A stretch of 64,000 nt of DNA from Sorghum bicolor (taxonomy: Eukaryota; Streptophyta; Magnoliopsida; Poales; Poaceae), in assembly GCF_000003195.3 (NCBI RefSeq), contig NC_012872.2, positions 22,055,915 to 22,119,914 on the forward strand. The letters run 5' to 3'. Of the stretch, positions 22,123 to 33,912 are shown piece by piece. Position 1 is the first letter of the stretch. Every line of letters starts with the position of its first letter. The position numbers were made by a program, and so were the translations under genes. Below the pieces are notes generated by a model. The model worked only from the letters and a program-made list of their open reading frames with translations. It had not been told where the DNA came from and did not search any database.

Positions 22123-23248
22123 AGCTCCTCCAAGCTTAACCTTTGCTCGTCCCTGAGGAAAGATGAACTCAAGAGTTTTTGCAGTGGTTTCATACCTTAA
22201 AGATACACATGCGTTCAAACAAGATCTCATCTCTGGGTTAGGGTAAACTGTTAAGATTTAAACTTACTCATTTTACCTTCCACCATGGGGCTTGCAACCG
22301 TCACTTGTGTCTTGAGCAGTTAAAAGATAGAACGGTCTAGTCAAGCGCCATGTTTCTTGTTCTTCAATTAACTATAGCTCTGGAGTTTTTGCAGATTTTC
22401 AAATAAAACTCAGAGATTCCTTGTATGACTCTCTCTAGTCTCTCTTTTGCGGTATTTCTGGATCCTTACCAAGGCAGTAATGGTGTATGTCTTCTCTCAA
22501 AGTATGTGGTATTTTTGGTATGAGGCATAGTGGTATTGCCTTCTCTCTCACCCTACTCTAATAAGGTTTTGATATCTGGAGCTCATAGGTGGGACACAGC
22601 TAATACATACTTACAAGACATTTATTGCATAGCCAAACCATGGATACAGAAGAACAAGTCAATAAGTCAAATAAAGATGTGCATGTGTGGCGAATGAATG
22701 GTGATAACAATGGTGAAAGTCTAATTCTACTCATGCTCTTTTGAGGGGATACATACATTTCTTGTTCTTTTGAAACTTTTTGAGGAGAATGAGATGCTCT
22801 ATATTTTCTTTTTTTTTCTCTCAGGTGGGTATCTTATACCCCTAATTCTACTGTCAGACACTTGTCCATTTTTACCTCTCGTCTCATTTTTTCTTTTCTT
22901 TCGAGGTTCCGAGCACTTGCCGCTTTTTATTTCCTCGTATCCTCTTTTTTTAGAGCACTCACCTCTTTAAATAATGTAGCAAGTGGTAGTAACCGAAATA
23001 TCTTGAGCATTTATTTCACAGGGGAAAACAGAAATAGAAGAATGTTTTTGGCTATTCTCTCCCAGATTAAGAGTAGACTATTTTTGGGTGGTTCTTGAGA
23101 TGGAAATGGGTGGATATATGTGGATGCGTACTTCTGGAGTAGAAGCAGATGTGTGAGTGAACGTGCAAGTGAATCTTGATTTAACCACATGACAAGCTCC
23201 TTAGGGTCTACACAGCTTGACCACAGTAAATGCTCATAAGCAGTAACA
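22123..23248. other. 3' internal non-coding DNA of element 4
   Basis: No gene is seen. The right 300 bp (22940-23240) is the inverted counterpart of 16520-16795 in element 3, which proves it belongs to the family. The rest is pyrimidine-rich on the plus strand. Confidence 0.55.
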
Positions 23249-23267
23249 CTACTAATTTTTGACCCAA
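23249..23267 (+). repeat. Left terminal inverted repeat of the CACTA element
   Basis: CACTACTAATTTTTGACCC; it pairs with 51715-51733 with one mismatch. Confidence 0.93.
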
Positions 23268-23900
23268 TGGCACCGGCCAAATATTGATGTAATAGGGCAA
23301 TAGTGGGTGCAATTGCTAGGTATGGCATCAGTTTTGTGTTTGTTGTGAACTGATGCAATATACCTTGATGCAATAGGCTATCGCATCAGCTCAGTTTGAC
23401 TGATGCAAGAGGCCTCTTATTGCATCGCCCAGCTGTCAGCTCTTGCATCGGTTAAAGTTGATGCATCGTGGGTTTCGCATCAAAATTGTGTTGATGCAGA
23501 ATATGTATCGCATCTGTCCTTTATGTTTTTTTGCACCACGATAGAGTTGTTGCAAAAGGTTATAGCATCAACATGATTTTGATGCAACACATCGTAAAAG
23601 GGTGGTGCAATAAGATTGACCAATTGCATCAGCTATAGGCTGGTGCAATTGCAGATTTGCATCGACTTAGTATTGGTGCAATACATATAGTCGAGTTGGT
23701 GCTATAGGAATCAGCTATTGCATCAAAAAGTGTTTGTTGCAAACATGATTATTACATCGACATTAATTTCAGTGTAATAACATCCTATTGCATCACATCA
23801 TGGTTCATGCAAGAATAATTTTTTTGCATCAGCGCTTGGTTTGATGCAATCATATATTACGTCACCATCATTATTATTGCATCAGAATACAGGGTTCCTC
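23268..23900. repeat. Left subterminal repeat region (TGATGCAATA motif, both orientations)
   Basis: More than twenty copies of a motif around TTGCATCR / YGATGCAA in both orientations, spaced roughly 15-40 bp apart. In En/Spm elements such subterminal motifs are the binding sites of the TNPA/TNP1-type protein (family knowledge). The matching array is at 51400-51714. Confidence 0.88.
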
Positions 23901-24288
23901 AGAAAATCATAAAATGACAACAGGCAAAGGAACAAAATGGCATTCATATTAATAACTTTGGTCATCTAGATTCAAGGTCTTGAAAAATATTTGAAAGGGC
24001 TACCTAAGTTACAAAGTTGGAACTAGATAGTGAATCACTAAGTGATACAAATGGAAAAATGTGGATGACCACGCGCATCCGTAGGATTTCTTCGCTGCAG
24101 TAGTAAGCCGCTCCTTTAGGTTCATCTTGCTCCAAAGAGTTGTAAGTATCACTGTTGTAAAAAAGTAACAAATTGACACACATTAGAAATACTCAGCTGG
24201 CACCCAAATTGAAGCACTACTAAACAAGAACATTGAACCTTTATAGTCATAAAAACATATTGATCTCATACCTTTCATGCTTTCTTTT
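23901..24288. other. CACTA DNA downstream of the TNP1-like gene
   Basis: No gene is seen. It lies between the subterminal array and the TNP1-like stop codon and probably contains its 3' untranslated region. Confidence 0.5.
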
Positions 24289-27200
24289 TCAGTTCTCTTT
24301 TTTTGCAGCATTTCTAAGTGTCTCTGGTGAAATAAATTTAGGTGTTGCATTATTGGTATTTTCAACTTGATTTGAAATATATCTGTTGGCAGCGCCACGG
24401 GTGAAGCGAGTATTTTCGCCTGTGTTTTGTGTTTTCATTTGTCTCTCTGATTTGGCCTGCAAAAAATAGGAGAATTGGAGGCTTTGTAAGAATATTTTTA
24501 TTGCATCATGTTTAACTGCTTTGAACCTAAGCTAAATACGATGTGAAAAACTAGAGGGGCCAAAAGGTTTAAAAGTCCTTTAATGCTATGTGTGATTCAA
24601 ATGTTAAGCAAACAATGATAGCAGGTGGTCTTAATTCATGAATTTTCAGGACAAACGAGACCTTGAAGCTGACTCCTACTTTTGTGTAGACCTCATGGAC
24701 AGATACTATCATTCTCTTACTTGATCCAGAAACCAAGTTTATCCAGAAACCAAATATATTAACATGAACTATTTATATATCCAAAACCAGTAGTGATGCA
24801 CAACCTGGTTCATTACTTGATCCAGAAACCAAGTTTATGCAAGATGAAGCCGCTATAGAATTTTCAAAGAATCATTAACCAACTTGTAGGCAGTAGGTAA
24901 AAGCATAATGAACATGTGACACATTCATATCTCAGATGTTACCTTGTCAATATGTTTTCCTGCCTGGTTGTTAGTGGGAACAACACTGGGTTCAAGGGAA
25001 GCACTATTTTTTGTTGCTGGTGCTAATTCAATCCGTGCCTGCATATTAAGCAAAAATATTAATTTGTTCACCACATTTTTGTAACCATGAACTGTTCCTG
25101 TTACCAAAACATCACTATCGTGCAGCCCAGTGCATGAATTGGTGCACTTGCCAAGGTTATGCATGATAAAACAACTATATGAATTTGAATGCAGTAAATA
25201 AATACTAAATAACACTCATATGCAGACATATGAGTGTTATTTATCCCTGGTTTCACTTACCTGTTGGAGTGGTTGTTCTTCTTGAGTGGTACTGTGACCA
25301 ATAGTAGCTTGAGTAGAATCTAAATTTGCTGATGCACCTGCAGTTTGATTCATAGTCTGCAAAATTTTTAAGAAAAAAACTGATATTACCTCTTGATTAA
25401 ATGTATGTATCCATTTAATTTTAGGTGACTCAGTTCACAAATTTACCTGTCTTAACTGTGCATCTTCATTGTTAGTATGTTGATTATCAGTAGAAGTAAC
25501 ATTAGTAATCATTTGCTCAGTTTGAGTGGTGCTTAATGAGGTAGCAGCATTCTGGTAGTGGAGGTAAACAAGATGAACTTTAGCACTCAACCGTTAGACA
25601 TTATTTAAAATAATGTTCATGCTCGCAATCAAGAAGTATAAAGTTGTATTACCAGAACTGGTGTTTGGCTGTGTTGTGCCATTAGTGAAAGAAACTCTTG
25701 CCTTAGTTCCTGTCTTGTATTGTCTAGTTGTTGTTGTAGCTGCAATATTTTCTCCTTGTCACTCTCCCTCTCAGCAGCTTGAATCTTAAGTTGTTCTCTA
25801 AGCTGATCGACTTCTTCTTTTGTCTCATTATTTTTTTGTTGCGATGCTGCTGCTAATGCATCTGCACGAGCTTGCTCCTCAATTCTTAGTTTCGTCAATT
25901 CACTTCTGGTTGGATACTTCACCAAGTATCCCTTCCCAGGTCCTTTATTGCTCTTGCATCCAGTTGTTTCCTTGTATGTTTGGCGAAGAATGTTACTTTC
26001 GTCTTGTTTTGAAACCATGCAAGCACTAGACTCAGTTCTCTCTGTGATTTTGGACCATGTCTTTTCCTAATTTAAGATCACAAATATTGCTATCAGCATT
26101 GGTTGGCCTAAGAACTTATATACATTTATTAATTACCAAAGTATTTCTTACAAATATTTGTTGAGCAGCATCAGAACACCATCGGCCGTCCTTGTTGCGT
26201 GTACTCTTCCATAGTGCTAAATCATTTGGCTCCTCACCAGTCTCTTCATCCCTCTAAGGTGAAAGAATACAACGATCAATAAATTTGTAAGAAATTAGAA
26301 GGTAAACAATAAGTTTGTTATCATTACCTGCTCATAACTAACTTGTGAAAATGGTTTTGATCCAATAAGATGTAGCGCCTGTCGTTTCTTGACACAGATA
26401 TAATTTAGCAATCAAGAAAAATGAAAGAAGTTTGTAACCTGAAATTTTTCAGTTCCAAAATACAACACCAAGTAGTGCCACTCAACAATATCCAGTTCTT
26501 CTGGCTTATGTCTCATTCTTTGATCATAGCTTTTGTAAGCCGAGTATGTGGAACTCAAGGTACCTCTCCATCCTCTATATCTGGTTTGGGCAACATTCCA
26601 TATTCTTTCCTTCGATTCAGGATTGTCTGGAAGATCCCTACTAGCCTGTAGACAAGGGTTACCAATTAGTGTGTAATGTTTAGCTATTACCTAAAAATAG
26701 TATGTCATTTGTACGAACACAAGGTTTACATACCAGTATATCTTCTGCTATTTTATTTTTAACACAGGCCTGGACATCTCCCCACTTTGTAACTCCAATT
26801 ACTGGAGTCCTCCTTCTTGTGAACAGAACTACTTCGTCAATAAATGTGCGAAAGTTAACCCCTATAGGACCTCCGTGCTTGGATGAAAATTCAATACTAA
26901 GTTTGTAGTTGGCTAGTTTAATTCTCTTAGTAGTTCCTGTAAAACCTTTTATGGTTCCTCGTCCAATCTTTCTCTTGTCGGCAAGCCCTTATGAACAAAC
27001 ATGTTATAAAATTATAGATAGGAACTTATTTAAAAATGTACAAATGTGATATGAGAATTTTGTAGTATAAATACCTTTAAGACAGGGCTTTGGCCTTCGG
27101 GCATGGGATGGCATAGGCGTTGGTGTTTCGCTTGCATCGTCATTTTCATCTGGTTGAACGGATTCGTCATCGAGATATGCATCTGCACATTGTGTAATGT

Positions 27201-28243
27201 AAGAATGAAGTTACATTGAGTTGGGAAAATAGATGCTATATATGCTACAATATTTTTATGAACAAAAGAAATGTTATTACAAATATCTTGAAGAAGGCCT
27301 TCCCGCTTTAACCATTCTCTATATGTTGCAATTGTACGTTTCCGGAAGTGATCCGTAAATTCTGCGAGATGTATATAAATATTCATATATTATAAGTCGT
27401 AATGAGGTCAGTAAACATATTGACATGTAATTTTTATTATTACCTGGGTTGTTTACATCTTGTGGAAGCTCCCTAAGCCACACCTTGTATGCATCAAGAT
27501 CTTGCATCTGAAAATCTTGTTCAGAAACACTAGAATGTCTACGTGGCTTCATGGGTGTTATTTCATATTCTATATCCTCTTCTTCCTGGTACTTGCTAAT
27601 TACAAATCTGATTTCCCTCTCTTCTACAAAATGTTGAAGCATATCTACTCCATCTTGTTCAAAATCTATAAGCTTTAGGAAAGCTGCAGCTGTGCCACAT
27701 CTCTTCTTGTAGTATAGGAAATCCCTAGACGAATAACCCATCCTTGCTTTGAAAGAGATCAAATTCAGGTATGTAATTTTTTCCTCCCTAATATTCAAGG
27801 TGACACGTTTACCCTCCCTCGGTCCCCCAATGCAATCATAAAATACAGACCACTTCTCTCCCATCGCATTTGGTGGAGGCCTGAGAATTGGAATATATTA
27901 ACATAATTAAACTTGTTGCATGAGATTAACCTTGTAGACTGTGAAAGAGATAGAGGATGTAAAGAGTGTGTCGGCTAGGGATTTTCCATGCATACCTAGG
28001 TAGGGCATCACTGTCTGCAGTGGTGCTTTATTGTTGTCCACGTCGATGAGGTGTCTCGGTTGTGAGTTCAAGATCTTCCTCGCCTTCACGGTGACGTCGC
28101 TTGGAGAGCTGCCTCTGAGACGACGATGGATGATCGGGCGTCAGCTGCGTTGGAGGAGACGGCAATACCCTCCTGGTAGGCCTCCTTAGGTTCATCGGAG
28201 GAGACGGCGATGACCTAGACGGCGAGTTTGTCCCTTCGTGCAT
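24289..28243 (-). CDS. TNP1-like CACTA protein (Transposase_24 domain), 13 exons
   Basis: Exons inferred from GT-AG borders, in order: 28243-27996, 27880-27444, 27361-27281, 27182-27075, 26987-26734, 26645-26439, about 26378-26328, 26253-26151, 26066-25653, 25551-25447, 25356-25261, 25038-24943 and 24456-24289 (TGA). From exon 2 on the frame stays open through every junction. The Transposase_24 core spans exons 5-9 (motifs GRGTIKGFTGTTKR, EFSSKHGGPIGVNF, DLALWKSTRNKDGRW). A coiled coil follows (EEVDQLREQLKIQAAERESD). The tail is Q/T/N-rich. The N-terminus is rich in S, P and R. In En/Spm the partner protein binds the subterminal repeats and helps the transposase at the ends; that role is inferred. 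The first exon is uncertain: the ATG frame at 28241-28243 meets a stop at 28028, and the frame reaching the donor is shifted. Upstream lies the shared region with TNP2. Confidence 0.8.
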
Positions 28244-28667
28244 AGCCGGCGTTGCGTGGTTTGGATCTAGAAAACGAGAGGAGGAGAACGTGGATCTAAA
28301 CCACCTATTACGGAGGGCATGGGGGCGCCGTGTCCCCTTTTTGTCGATAAGATTTGGCGGGCATGGGGGTGCGGTGTCCCGCCACCGAAAAATTTCGGTG
28401 TTTGGGTTTGGTTCGCAGCCAAAAATTCCAAATGGAAACTGCTAAATTTCCTTTTGTGTTCTCGTACGTGTTGTTTTGCTTCCCGCACCAAAATTCGCAG
28501 CCAAAAAATTTTAGATTATTTATTGTACATAGATCAAATTAAATATAGTAACCCTTACAAATTAGATGGATATGAGAGGCTCACCATTATTAGTCCGGCT
28601 CCCAAGTATTTCAAAATTACACTTTAGATCAAATTAAATATAGTAACCCTTACAAATTAGATGGCCC
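28244..28667. other. CACTA intergenic region, TNP1 side, with a 39 bp direct repeat
   Basis: Upstream region of the TNP1-like gene. A direct repeat of about 39 bp starting AGATCAAATTAAATATAGTA occurs at about 28531 and 28627. The near-repeat GCATGGGGG(C/T)G(C)CG(G)TGTCCC lies at about 28317 and 28362. No gene is supported. Confidence 0.5.
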
Positions 28668-29318
28668 AAGTACGTTCCTCTTTCACAAAAGTGACAAATA
28701 GATATCGGATTCCGCAAATGATGACCAAACGAGGTATGAAAGGGTGAAACCTTGAAGTTCATATCGTACATGACCCACCCCCCGAATTCCTAGCGACACT
28801 TTACGTACCTAAAAGTAGGGTGACACGATTGATGACAAGCCCCTCTAGGTAGTTGTCAGTGTTTTTGACAGACCGTTGTCAATGGCACGGGAGGCATGAC
28901 ACAAGTACGTTGCTCTTTCATGGAAGTGATAAATAGATATCGGATTCCGCAAATGAAGACCAAAACAGGTATGATAGGGTGAAACCTTGAAGTTCATATC
29001 GTACCTGACCCACCCCCGGATTCCTAGTGACACTTTACATACCTAATAGCAGGGTGGCATGATTGATGACATGCCCCTCTAGGTAGTTGTCAGTGTTTTA
29101 CAAAAGTACGTTGCCCTTTTACCGAAGTGACAAGTAGAAATCGGATTCCGACAGTGAAGACCAAAGGAGGTATGAACTTCATATCGTACATGACCCACCC
29201 CCCGGATTCCTAGTGACACTTTAGATACCTAATAGTAGTGAGACATGGTCATTAAGCTTGAACTTCGTATCATACATGACCCACCCCCCGGATGGCTAGC
29301 GACACTTTAGATACCTAA
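28668..29318. repeat. Tandem repeats of about 200-235 bp in the CACTA intergenic region
   Basis: Units begin AAGTACGTT at 28668, 28903 and 29104. Each contains AAATAGATATCGGATTCCG, TTCATATCGTACATGACCCA, GACACTTTA and, in the first two, GACAAGCCCCTCTAGGTAG. A fourth, shorter remnant starts at about 29240. The Tekay element is inserted into it; its continuation after the insert is at 43788-43860. Confidence 0.75.
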
Positions 29319-32300
29319 TGTAACATCCCCGATGTTATGGTTACTAAAAAACGGATCATGTCATCATGAGCATGGCAAAGCATATTTGTTAAGCACATTA
29401 GTATGCATCAACTTAAAACAAGTTTACTTTGATTGCTTGAGCTTAGGGAGGTAGAGTGTGCTTATGTGGTGTGTTGATGCTTGTGTGGTTGCTAAAAACC
29501 CTAGGGTGGAAGATTTCCGAGAGCAAGGGTGGGGGGAACCCTGATTTTTGGATCCTAGATTTGCCCCCTTTTGCATAAGTCAAAAACCAAGCAAAATTTG
29601 AGGTTGAGTTCAAAAACAAAGTTGTAGCTCTTGGCAAGATGTACAACTTTGGTGTTTTGAGTTTTTGAAGTTTCAATACAAAATTCAAAGTAATTTTGAA
29701 AATACAGATTTCCAGAAAGTGTCCCCTTTTCCAACTTAAACCCCCAAATCAAAATCCATTTGGAATTTTAAAAAGTGGTCAACATGAAAGTTGTAGAGCA
29801 CAAAAAGTTGAGCAACTTTCATGTTGGGAGTTTTTCAAGTTGTTATGCAAAATCAAAAGTAATTTTGGAAATCCTGTTTTGTCCCCAATTCAAAAATTTG
29901 AATTTCTTTGAATTGAGTTCAATTTCAAAACTGTTTGGCCAAATTAGCTATTTTCTACTCAGAATCAGCCCTGGCCACCAAAAGATGATTTGTAGCTTAT
30001 AAAATTTGGAACAACTTTTGTTTTCACACAAATTTGACTCCAGTTCAAATTTCGGCTGAATTTCACAAAGTCCAGAAAAAAGGGGATAAGGGTCTCCTAC
30101 AGTGACCCGATAGGGATCACCGGCTCCCTGTTCAGCACGGCCGCCGCGCGCGCAGCGCCGCGTGCGCGCGTGCAGGCACGCAGCCTGCCTGCCTGCTAGC
30201 GTCGCCAGGCGACGTGGATGCCTCGGACTTGCTTTCCCCTCCACTTGAGCGCAGCGTGGACGACGCCGTGCACTCCCTCCGTCCTGAGCCAAGGAACCCG
30301 ACGAGCCCTTCTCTTCCAAATTCGCCATAACCACTCCTTCCTGAGCCAAATTGAGTACTCTGCCGTATTCGCCACCTCCTTGCGGACCCAGAGCACCCCC
30401 GAGCTCACTCCCTAACCCCCTCAAACGCCAGAGCTTCTCCTTCTTCTCTAAGTCCGGCCGGCGTCACCGCCGTGGAACTCTTCACGTGAGCACGTTGCTC
30501 CAATCGGTACCACGCCTTACCAGCGATCGTTTCGAACTCCTCTTGTTTCCCCGATGCTCATGCGCTCGCTTCTTCTTCCTGGACGTGAGCAGGAACCCCG
30601 GAACGACTTCGCCGGAGCCGAAGCATCCGCCCGACCGCACGGCCACTGTCGCCAAGCCTCTCTACTGCTTCTCCCGCCGTGGTGATGTGAGCACCATGAG
30701 CCCCACTTCTTCCCGGACTTCCCGGACCTGCTGGCTCACGCTCTACCGAACCCTCGTGCCCGGTCCTCGGCGACCGGCGCGGCCGTCCGCCATTTGTGTG
30801 GTTGAGGTGGAAAGAGAGCGGGAGAGCGTCCGAGAGTGGTAGCTTTGGAGTCGCAGGGTTGACGCGGTGCTGGTGCACACGCGCGCGGGGGCCGAGGAAC
30901 TCGCTAACGGTCACCGGAGCGGCGGCAGCACCGCCGTGAGCGGGGGAGGCGAAACTGACGAGCGGGACCCGCTCGTCAGTGACCATGCGGAGAGGGGAGC
31001 GCGCGCGGCGCCCGCGTGGGCCGAGCAAAGCGGGCCGGCCTGCGGGCCGATTTTCAAACCGTGCGCTGCAGTGACTTTTCCTTTTTCCTTTTTGTGCAGT
31101 TTTTGCTACATGTTTGAATTTATGTAATAATTCGTGTGTTAATCCAAAAATCATGGAATTTTTTGTGTAGATTCTCTGAAATAAGTAGGACCCATGAAAA
31201 ATATTAAGTTCTGTTTTCTAGTGGTTTACAAGTATATAAAAATTGCCTCTTTTATCTAATGAATAAAACTTCTATGAATTTTAGTAATTTATTAGAGTGT
31301 CCAAAAATCACCAAAAATTGTGGAGAGCCTCTGAGTGGTATTCCCTGGCTCCACACAAAATTTGGTGGCATTTGGATAATATTTGATTAAAATATTAATA
31401 AATCCTTATTTAGTACTTATATAATAATTCCAAAATAATTAGATAGTGATTAGTGAAATCCTCATAATTAGGGTGGAGTGATTTTGGGGATTGTGTGATG
31501 ACCTGAGGTCATTAACCCTAATGACCTTTGGCATTTTATTATTGTTTAGCCTTAATGCTTAATTACTGTCATTAGCAGTTGATTAAGAATTAATTAAGGT
31601 AATAGGATTAATAATTAGTTAATTCAGGTTAATTATGAATTAAAAGAGATTTTACTTTACAGGTGCAACCTCTTGGGTAAAAACATTAAGATGCTAAACA
31701 ACTTTATTTAGTGATAATTCTGTATTGCATTAGGAAAACAAATTGTACTTGATTCGGTCCTTTTTGCACATTTGTCATACGCATATCATGAGCATTCATC
31801 ATTTTGCGTATAGTGTCCGTGACCGAAGGAGCGCCCGTGGAACCGAACCCCGGGGTTGGTGCTCCATTCGAAGAAGTAGGATCCGAGACTTGGGAAGTCT
31901 CCGAGGGTCCCTCTCTGCCCTGCAACCAAGGCAAGCCCCGGATGCATTAACCCCTCCTTGGATGTTTTAAATCTTTTACCACTTATGAATTGAAGATGCT
32001 GCATTAGATAGTTGAGAATTGAGTTAACCTACTTGCTGCATTTACTGCCTTGATATTTGTTATCTTGTCCTTGGCACCTGTTTTACTTTAAAAACTGCGT
32101 AGTGATGCTTAGCCCTGCTACTAGATAGGTTTTCAAGCAAAGTTTGAAGGGTTGTTGTGGAATACACTTTTGATCAACGATGTTTCAATTTGAGACCGGT
32201 CGGTGGACTTGCTTTAAGAATGGAGTCTTAAAGTAGTGTCTCCAACTGTGTCGATTAAGGACCGTTCCGTTGATGGCCTGCTGGGTTGAGAATTTATAGT

Positions 32301-33539
32301 ACTAGCCACTTGCCCTCGGTAAGCCCGGTCTTGTGATCCCTCGACGCGAACAGCTACTCGCGCACTGGGAGTGGAAAGATGGCGAGAGTAACGTGTGCCC
32401 ACCTTACGGATCTGAGATGACCGGAAAACATCTAGATCGGCTGTAGGATGGTGGGGTACTGTGCTCTCGGGTGCCGCGAACCTGGTCAAATTTGGGAAGA
32501 GCCTGACTTGGGTTGATATATGCAAGATTTGGTTCTACATATGTCGAGTGGTTAGGAACTCCAGCTGGATTGCTAAGCGATTCGAATCGTCGTTGCTCCC
32601 CGATTGGGAGACTCAATTCCTTCGACCCTCATCGTAGTTAAATATGCAACTGAATGATAAAATGAGAAAGGGGAAAATGTCTCATGAGGTTCGGATCCCA
32701 ATTCCCGGACTCATAGCGACATGAAGCTATGGCCATCGATAAATAATACTTGATGTTAGGATTAGGAACTCACGGATTCGTCTGTGGGGATCAACTAGTT
32801 AAACTGTCCTCGAACTCCTCGGCCTCCGCGGGAGAGGAATTCACGGTTAAAACTTAAAAACAAGGATGCGCTACTAGTAAGCTTTTAGCAAAACATTTTG
32901 GCTCCTTGCTCAGCCACCCCTTGTCTACCCTAAGCCTGCATCCCTAAGTTCTCCTCTTTTCCCATCGGGTAAGTCTTGTTGAGTACTCCCGTACTCAGGG
33001 TTTCAATACCCCCGTTGCAGGTGAAGCACAGGAACCGACTTGCTTCGGACCCTGTTGTGTGACCGTCGTCGAGGTTGACGACGAAGAAGAGTGAGCGTGA
33101 CCCATGGGCAGGGTCTGTAAATTTGTACTGTCTGTACTAAAGTTTCAGTTGCTCCGCTAGACCAGGCTTGTAATAACACTCTACTATTTGGAAGAACTGC
33201 TTTTGTAAATTAAGTTATGTAATACTTCCGCTGTTTTACTCTAAAATATTATTTTAGTCTTGTGTCGTTTGAATTACTGCTTTATCTTCGCAACGAATGA
33301 TCCTGGTGTTAAGGTGGCTACTTGCTATCCTGTAAGGGCGAGAAGAAGCAGTTCTCGTTATTTGACCATTACCAGTGGTCAGGACGAGCCAGCTTGGTAC
33401 GCCACAGGTAGCAGTGGAATGAGCGTCCAGCAATGCTCATCGGACTTCTAAGGTGGGAGGACTCCCGGCATCACCGTCAGAGGTCCTTAGGACAATGGCA
33501 GGTGCCGGTGGGCCCAAACACTTAGGGGGTTCTGCCACA
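29319..33539 (+). repeat. 5' LTR of the Tekay element (4221 bp)
   Basis: It begins TGTAACATCCCC and ends TTCTGCCACA. By eye it differs from the 3' LTR by about 30 substitutions, mostly transitions, and a few 1-2 bp indels. A GC- and CpG-rich block of about 950 bp (30110-31070) stands out from AT-rich surroundings. Short ORFs in that block are conserved only because the two LTRs are nearly identical, so I do not call them genes. Confidence 0.95.
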
Positions 33540-33541
33540 GC

Positions 33542-33553
33542 TGGTATCAGAGC
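33542..33553 (+). other. Primer binding site (initiator Met tRNA type), Tekay element
   Basis: TGGTATCAGAGC begins two bases after the LTR end at 33539; it is the classic plant initiator-Met primer site. Confidence 0.9.
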
Positions 33554-33912
33554 ATTCGTTGCTAAGATGACTGCTGTAACTATTGAAAAACTTCAAAATT
33601 CGTTTGGATCTAATACTATGAACCTGCCTATTTTGAGTCCAAGTGCTTAGTCCTAACCTACCCCTGTCTATAGGCTTTCTTAGAATTTTTGGAAGTGGTA
33701 TGGAGGAGCAACATAAAGTATTGCCCTATGTTGTAAAAGTTTAAAGTAATATCGTTACGAATTGTTAGTAGGAATCGTAAGTTCGTGCATGCATCATGAT
33801 GTATTAACTGGTTAAGTTCCTTCCTTCTTGTTTGGGTTGGGTGAATAGAATCAATCCTATTCTTGCTAACCTTTAAGGTCTCTCTTACTAATCTAAACTT
33901 ACCCTCTACAGG

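Larger units (their letters stand above)
21496..23248 (-). mobile_element. Athila-like element 4, 3' end (partial LTR plus 3' internal DNA), left of the CACTA
   Basis: On the minus strand this holds the LTR end at 22122 (TGTTGACGGTCCTTAATGCTC) with a purine-rich AAGCTTGGAGGAGCT just upstream, a good polypurine tract. About 1.1 kb of 3' internal DNA (22123-23225) follows, absent from units 1 and 2 but shared with element 3. The element continues at 51734 after the CACTA insertion. Confidence 0.75.

Noticed and set aside
23268..23900. CRISPR-like regularly spaced short repeats
   Set aside because: The motif is present in both orientations with irregular spacing and lies just inside a CACTA terminal repeat in a plant genome. 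It is a subterminal transposon array.
30351..31154. ORFs of 160-200 residues on both strands in the Tekay LTR
   Set aside because: They lie in a GC-rich LTR block, have no recognisable domain, and recur at 40597-41402 only because the LTRs are nearly identical. GC-rich DNA has few stops by chance.
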